Shown here: positions 39,652 through 43,301 of the stretch, piece by piece
Numbering within the stretch: the first letter of the stretch is position 1
Layout of the letters: the number at the start of each line of letters is the position of its first letter
Assembly (NCBI GenBank): GCA_017436785.1
Contig: JAFSCK010000028.1
Coordinates: forward strand, 1-43,301
Length of the DNA stretch: 43,301 bases
Source of the DNA: Oscillospiraceae bacterium
GTDB taxonomy: Bacteria > Bacillota > Clostridia > Oscillospirales > Oscillospiraceae
Direction of reading: 5' to 3'
Notes under the pieces: generated by a model
The model's database searches: none
Told to the model about the DNA's origin: nothing
The model's input: the letters and a program-made list of their open reading frames with translations, nothing else
Made by a program: the position numbers and the translations under genes

Positions 39652-40320
39652 ATGAATGTATTTGAAGCGGTCAAACAGACCGTTACCACCCGACAGGCAG
39701 CAGAGAATTACGGTATCCATGTCAACCGGGCAGGAAAAGCTAACTGCCCCTTTCACAATGATCGGACACCCAGCATGAAAGTGGACAAGCGGTTTCATTG
39801 TTTCGGTTGCGGTGTCGATGGAGATGTGATTGATTTTACAGCACAGCTATATGGGTTAGATGCAAAGTCCGCCGCCGAAAAACTGGCTGCGGACTTTCAA
39901 ATCCCCTATACACATCACAAAAGAAAGGAAACGGTGAAAAAGACCATCAGAGAAAAAACGGAGGAGCAAATGTACCGGGAACTGGAATCCAGATGCTTCC
40001 GGGTATTATCAGATTATTTTCATCTGCTCCGGCGTTGGGAACGGGTATACGCCCCAAAACCAGAAGATGAAACATGGCATCCATTGTTCGTGGAAGCCCT
40101 GCAAAAGAAAGACCACATCGAGTATTTACTGGATGTACTGCTGTACGATTCCATCGAGGAGCGTGCGGCGCTTATAAAAGAATACGGAAAGGAAGTGATG
40201 AAACTTGAACGGCGATTATCAGAGCTTGGCACCGGAGCTGAGAGAGAATTTGAAGATGCTGGCAGAGAACCGGCTCTGCAAGACCCCGGAGGAAGTCAGG
40301 GAGCTTCTGGAGGTGAATGA
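39652..40320 (+). CDS. CHC2 zinc-finger primase-like protein
   Basis: A 222-residue protein with a DnaG-type CHC2 zinc finger: Cys32, His35, Cys50 and Cys53 in CPFHNDRTPSM and FHCFGCGVDGDVIDF. The region after it (about 110-200) is helical and contains no TOPRIM domain, so it is a primase fragment of the type found on these elements. It probably works with the VapE-type protein in element replication. The start is the ATG at 39652 after AGGAGG. Its last 116 nt overlap the next gene in another frame. Confidence 0.9.
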   Translation: MNVFEAVKQTVTTRQAAENYGIHVNRAGKANCPFHNDRTPSMKVDKRFHCFGCGVDGDVIDFTAQLYGLDAKSAAEKLAADFQIPYTHHKRKETVKKTIREKTEEQMYRELESRCFRVLSDYFHLLRRWERVYAPKPEDETWHPLFVEALQKKDHIEYLLDVLLYDSIEERAALIKEYGKEVMKLERRLSELGTGAEREFEDAGREPALQDPGGSQGASGGE

Positions 40321-41596
40321 TAAAGGGCAGGTAAAAAACACCATGCAGAATGTGTATCAGGTCTTTCAGTCCGATCCGGTACTGCATGGAGCCATCGGCT
40401 ATAACATCCTCACCGGGCGCATTGACATATGCAAGCCCCTGTGGTGGGAGCGCACCACCTCTGCCATGAGCGACACGGATTTCAACTACCTCATGCTGTA
40501 TCTGGAAAAACGGTACGGGCTGAACAACGAAAACCGCATCCGCAGAGCGCTGACGGTGGTTGCACACCAGAATCAATACCACCCGATCCGGGAGTATCTG
40601 AACCGTCTGGAATGGGATGGCACAGAACGCATTCCCTATGTACTTCATCACTTTCTGGGTGCAGAAATCTGTGCGTATGGCACCGAAGTCATGCGGCTGT
40701 TTCTGTTGGGAGCCATTCACCGGGTATTCAGACCGGGCTGCAAGTTTGAACTGATGCTTTGTCTGGTGGGCGGACAAGGAGCCGGTAAGTCTACCTTCTT
40801 CCGCTTTCTTGCCTGTAAGGATGAATGGTTCTCCGATGACCTGAAAAAGATTGATGACGATAATGTGTTCCGCAAGATGCAGGGACACTGGATCATAGAA
40901 ATGTCGGAGATGATCGCCACAGCCAATGCCCGGAGCATCGAGGATATTAAATCATTCCTGAGCCGATCCAAGGAAACCTACAAGGTTCCCTACGCAACGG
41001 AGCCGGAGGACAGGCTTCGGCAATGCGTGTTCGGCGGCACTTCCAATGCGCTGGACTTTCTGCCCCTTGACCGCAGCGGAAACCGCCGCTTTCTTCCTAT
41101 CATGGTACATCCCGAACAGGCAGAGGTACACATTCTGGAAGATGAAGCGGCATCCCGGAAGTATATGGATCAGTTGTGGGCAGAAGCCATGATCCTTTAC
41201 CGACGAGGAAAGGTGCAGCTGAAACTGTCAAAAGAGATGAACGAACAGCTGGTTCTGCTGCAAAAGCAGTTCATGCCGGAGGACACCAAGGTGGGCGTAA
41301 TACAGGCGTTTCTGGATGATTTTGATGGAGATATGGTTTGTTCCAAGCTGCTCCATCACGAAGCTCTGGGACGCTTTGTCGAGCCGAAATCGTGGGAGAT
41401 ACGGGAGATCAACGAGATTATGAACCAGTCCGTGACAGGCTGGATTCCTTATCCCAATCCCAGAAGCTATAAGAAGTACGGCAAGCAAAGGGGCTGGATG
41501 CGTGGAAACGAAACGGTGGAAACCGGGGCAAGCCCCTTGGATGGTTTTCGTGAACTGACCGAGGAAGAATGCAATCAGATGGAACTGCCGTTTTGA
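40205..41596 (+). CDS. VapE-family (virulence-associated E) primase-helicase protein
   Basis: A 463-residue P-loop protein of the VapE family. The N-terminal region (1-140) resembles the bundled domain of these proteins; the ATPase has LVGGQGAGKSTFFR (P-loop 189-196) and a HWIIEMSEM Walker B. The segment FGGTSNALDFLPLDRSGNRRFLPI is typical of SF3-like helicases of phage and element replication. The likely start is a TTG at 40205 with GGAAG upstream, because the N-terminal sequence from there fits the family; the next ATG is at 40256. The gene overlaps the primase gene by 116 nt. Confidence 0.9.
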   Translation: MNGDYQSLAPELRENLKMLAENRLCKTPEEVRELLEVNDKGQVKNTMQNVYQVFQSDPVLHGAIGYNILTGRIDICKPLWWERTTSAMSDTDFNYLMLYLEKRYGLNNENRIRRALTVVAHQNQYHPIREYLNRLEWDGTERIPYVLHHFLGAEICAYGTEVMRLFLLGAIHRVFRPGCKFELMLCLVGGQGAGKSTFFRFLACKDEWFSDDLKKIDDDNVFRKMQGHWIIEMSEMIATANARSIEDIKSFLSRSKETYKVPYATEPEDRLRQCVFGGTSNALDFLPLDRSGNRRFLPIMVHPEQAEVHILEDEAASRKYMDQLWAEAMILYRRGKVQLKLSKEMNEQLVLLQKQFMPEDTKVGVIQAFLDDFDGDMVCSKLLHHEALGRFVEPKSWEIREINEIMNQSVTGWIPYPNPRSYKKYGKQRGWMRGNETVETGASPLDGFRELTEEECNQMELPF

Positions 41597-41823
41597 GAAA
41601 GGAGCATGGTTTCCTGTTTCATATCCAATCCGTTGCCATATCGGTTTCCGGGAAAAACCTTGTTCAACAAGACTTTATCTTCTCTGGAAACGAAAGCAAC
41701 AAAGAAATTCAAGAAAAACCAAAATAGCTAAGACAACTGCCGCAAGGAAAAATCTGGTTTTTAGAAGCCGGTTTCCGGTTTCTGTTTCCGGTTCTCCCTT
41801 GCCCGGCTTTAGGAGGTATTAAA
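41597..41823. other. Spacer between VapE and the xis/int leader
   Basis: A 227-nt AT-rich stretch. It contains three close TTTCCGG/GTTTCC units (about 41645, 41780, 41795), which might be binding sites. A 41-codon ORF at 41606-41731 has its GGAG only one base from the ATG and is not credited. Confidence 0.4.
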
Positions 41824-41883
41824 ATGAACGCAGCACAGAAAAACGCAGGGTTCGGAACGCCCCATCTCTGCGCAACGAATTGA
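41824..41883 (+). CDS. 19-residue small ORF before xis, possible leader peptide
   Basis: ATG at 41824 with AGGAGG seven bases upstream, the best ribosome site in this area. The product is MNAAQKNAGFGTPHLCATN. The stop is 19 nt before the xis start, so it may couple translation to xis. It could also be an unrecognised small protein. No family is known to me. Confidence 0.45.
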   Translation: MNAAQKNAGFGTPHLCATN

Positions 41884-41902
41884 TTTATGGAGGTAAATGC
41901 CT

Positions 41903-42136
41903 ATGGCGAATAGCAAGAGCAATGTGAGCGAGAAGAACTATTTTGACATTCCGGTGTGGCGCAGATACACGCTGACCATTGAGGAAGCTGCTGGCTACTA
42001 TCACATCGGTGAAGGAAAGTTGCGGATGCTGATCGACCAGAACCCACACGAAGATTTCTACGTTCTGAACGGCAACAGGGCGCTGATCAAGCGGGAGAAG
42101 TTTGAGCGGTATCTGGATCAGGCGACCGCTGTGTAA
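41903..42136 (+). CDS. xis: Excisionase (Tn916 Xis-like)
   Basis: A 77-residue DNA-binding protein of the Tn916 excisionase family, which bends the ends of the element and steers the integrase to excision. The winged-helix part reads RRYTLTIEEAAGYYHIGEGKLRMLIDQN, followed by the wing DFYVLNGNRALIKREKFERYLD. The ATG at 41903 is nine bases from GGAGG; the ATG at 41897 is too close. It lies 117 nt upstream of int. Confidence 0.9.
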   Translation: MANSKSNVSEKNYFDIPVWRRYTLTIEEAAGYYHIGEGKLRMLIDQNPHEDFYVLNGNRALIKREKFERYLDQATAV

Positions 42137-42186
42137 GTCAAAAAAGTGTACGGCAAAATTGCCAATTTCCAATGATACAACTATAC

Positions 42187-42248
42187 GGAGAGCCAAATTT
42201 GTGATATGATGTTATCGCAAGTCTGGCTCTCCTTTCTTGAAAGGAGAG
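42187..42248 (+). promoter_or_regulatory. Mutually exclusive hairpins over the int ribosome-binding site
   Basis: Stem 1 pairs GGAGAGCCA (42187-42195) with TGGCTCTCC (42224-42232). Stem 2 pairs CTCTCCTTT (42227-42235) with AAAGGAGAG (42240-42248), which is the int ribosome-binding site. The arms of the two stems share 42227-42232, so only one can form. The loop of stem 1 holds an extended -10 TGATATGAT (42202-42210), so an RNA starting there would lack the left arm of stem 1. A plausible RNA switch that ties int translation to upstream transcripts. Confidence 0.65.
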
Positions 42249-42253
42249 ATTCC

Positions 42254-43301
42254 ATGAGCGAAAAAAGACGAGACAATCGTAACCGGATTTTGCGTGAAGG
42301 CGAATACCAGCGTACAGATGGGAGGTATCGTTACCGATATATTGACGAGGACGGCAAGGAGAAGAATGTATACAGTTGGCGTTTGGACAAGAACGATCCG
42401 ACCCCCAAGGGCAAGAAGCGAGAGCTTTCTCTGAGGGAGAAGGAAAAACAGATTCAGGCAGATCTGTTTGACCACATCGTTACCAATGGCGGTAATTATA
42501 CAGTAGTTGAACTGGTAGAAAAGTATGTGTCTTTGAAAACTGGAGTGAGCCACAACACCCGTGCAGGATATAAGACTGTGATCAATATCCTGAACAAAGA
42601 AGCATTTGGCAAGCAGCGCATTGACAAGATTCGCCTGTCCGATGCAAAAGCATGGCTGATCAAGCTTCAGCAGGTGGATGGCAGAGGATACAGCTCCATT
42701 CACTCCATCAGAGGTGTTCTGAGACCGGCTTTCCAGTTGGCGGTGGACGATGACCTGATCCGTAAGAATCCTTTCGGATTTGAACTGGCATCTGTGATCG
42801 TAAATGATTCTGTCACCAGAGAAGCAATTACCCGTAAGCAGGAGCGTGATCTTCTTAAATTTATCAAGGAAGATAAGCACTTCTGCCGATACTACGATGC
42901 GATCTTCATTCTCTTTAACACGGGGCTGCGAATCTCGGAGTTCTGTGGTTTGACCATTTCTGACATCGAGTTCGATCAGAAGCGTATCAAGGTTGACCAT
43001 CAGCTGCAGAGAACATCGCAGATGCAGTATGTGATCCAAGCCCCCAAGACAGAAAGCGGCATCCGCTATGTGCCGATGAGTGAGGAAGTGGTGGCGTGTT
43101 TCCGCCGTATTCTTGCCAACCGTGTGGCACCGAAAGTGGAGCCGATGGTGGATGGATATGCCGGCTTCCTGTTCCTGGACAAGTATGACAGGCCGATGGT
43201 CGCACTGCATTGGGAGAAATACCTGCAGCACATTGTCGAGAAGTACAACAAGATCTACCGCATCCAGATGCCCAAAGTAACCCCTCATGTATGCAGACAC
43301 A
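42254..43301 (+). CDS. int: Tn916-family tyrosine integrase (incomplete at the right edge)
   Basis: The visible 349 residues cover most of an Int-Tn916-like recombinase (normally about 400). An AP2-like arm-binding domain occupies about 1-75 (RKGEYQRxDGRYxYRYxDxDGK pattern), the core-binding domain about 80-180. The catalytic domain starts near 185, with Arg226 in FNTGLRISEF and the HxxR box TPHVCRH (His345, Arg348). The nucleophile tyrosine lies past the window. It catalyses integration and excision of the element with Xis. Start ATG at 42254 after GGAGAG, which is part of a possible RNA switch. Confidence 0.95.
   Translation, partial: MSEKRRDNRNRILREGEYQRTDGRYRYRYIDEDGKEKNVYSWRLDKNDPTPKGKKRELSLREKEKQIQADLFDHIVTNGGNYTVVELVEKYVSLKTGVSHNTRAGYKTVINILNKEAFGKQRIDKIRLSDAKAWLIKLQQVDGRGYSSIHSIRGVLRPAFQLAVDDDLIRKNPFGFELASVIVNDSVTREAITRKQERDLLKFIKEDKHFCRYYDAIFILFNTGLRISEFCGLTISDIEFDQKRIKVDHQLQRTSQMQYVIQAPKTESGIRYVPMSEEVVACFRRILANRVAPKVEPMVDGYAGFLFLDKYDRPMVALHWEKYLQHIVEKYNKIYRIQMPKVTPHVCRH

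Larger units (their letters stand above)
25890..43301. mobile_element. Integrative and mobilizable element (incomplete at right)
   Basis: The element carries tnpV, an XRE regulator, a MOBQ relaxase with a putative oriT, primase and helicase genes, xis and a Tn916-type integrase. It has no visible type IV secretion genes, so it is probably mobilised by a helper. Cargo from 26.7 to 35.7 kb is on the minus strand and AT-richer than both host and backbone. None of the host intergenic repeat families was seen here, consistent with recent arrival. The left end is approximate and the right end is outside the window. Confidence 0.85.

Noticed and set aside
41606-41731. 41-codon ORF after the VapE gene
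   Set aside because: The GGAG is one base from the ATG, too close for normal initiation, and the product is not recognisable.
1-43301. CRISPR arrays, tRNA or rRNA genes
   Set aside because: No regularly spaced short repeats and no cloverleaf or rRNA stretches were seen. The repeated elements are dispersed inverted repeats, not CRISPR.
25890-43301. Prophage
   Set aside because: No capsid, terminase, portal or lysis genes; relaxase, oriT, tnpV and Xis/Int point to a mobilizable element.

Overview
The window reads as a chromosomal stretch of a spore-forming Clostridia bacterium, most likely an Oscillospirales/Oscillospiraceae gut commensal. The support is the GC-rich coding sequence, the Gram-positive rimP-nusA-rnpM-ylxQ-infB order, the sporulation/division block yabP-yabQ-divIC-yabR, strong GGAGG ribosome sites and an integrated Tn916-family-like mobile element. 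Species cannot be fixed from the sequence alone.

Positions 1-25.6 kb are host backbone. A translation/transcription-factor operon (rimP to infB, minus strand, promoter near 3850-3878) is followed by alpha-glucan genes (GH13 lipoprotein amylase and GH77 4-alpha-glucanotransferase malQ). Next come a DUF89 phosphatase with a YhcH-family protein, udk with a HAD phosphatase, murI, an isochorismatase-family hydrolase, an AraC regulator and an SLC1-type symporter. These are followed by rpiB, an SDR reductase, the yabP-yabQ-divIC-yabR block, a DUF308 membrane protein, a phosphopantetheinyl transferase, TatD and an SLH surface protein. The backbone ends with a gamma-carbonic anhydrase coupled to a Cys/His-repeat surface protein, then a D-lyxose/mannose isomerase with a PfkB kinase. 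Nearly every gap holds an inverted-repeat element. There are eight copies of one family (TGTCATTGCGAG ends) and four of another (two palindromes around GATATATC), plus related palindromes. None was seen in the mobile element.

From about 25.9 kb to the right edge lies an integrative and mobilizable element whose integrase runs off the window. Its plus-strand backbone is tnpV, a DUF6809 gene, a small HTH-like gene, a DUF3847 gene, a putative IncQ-like oriT, a MobA/MobL relaxase, a CHC2 primase fragment, a VapE-type helicase, a small ORF, xis and int. In the middle, in opposite orientation and visibly more AT-rich, sits cargo of two transcription units: an XRE regulator with a two-TM membrane protein, and a five-gene operon under a perfect consensus promoter.

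The five-gene operon is the most interesting part. In order it encodes an AlbA_2 (Schlafen-type) winged-helix protein, a single-chain nuclease/adenine-methyltransferase, a two-domain specificity subunit, an OLD-family ATPase/TOPRIM nuclease and a UvrD-like helicase. The last two match the Gabija pair GajA/GajB. The second and third resemble a BcgI-like restriction-modification enzyme with no separate HsdR. A second point of interest is the leader of int, which can form two mutually exclusive hairpins, one of which buries the ribosome-binding site.
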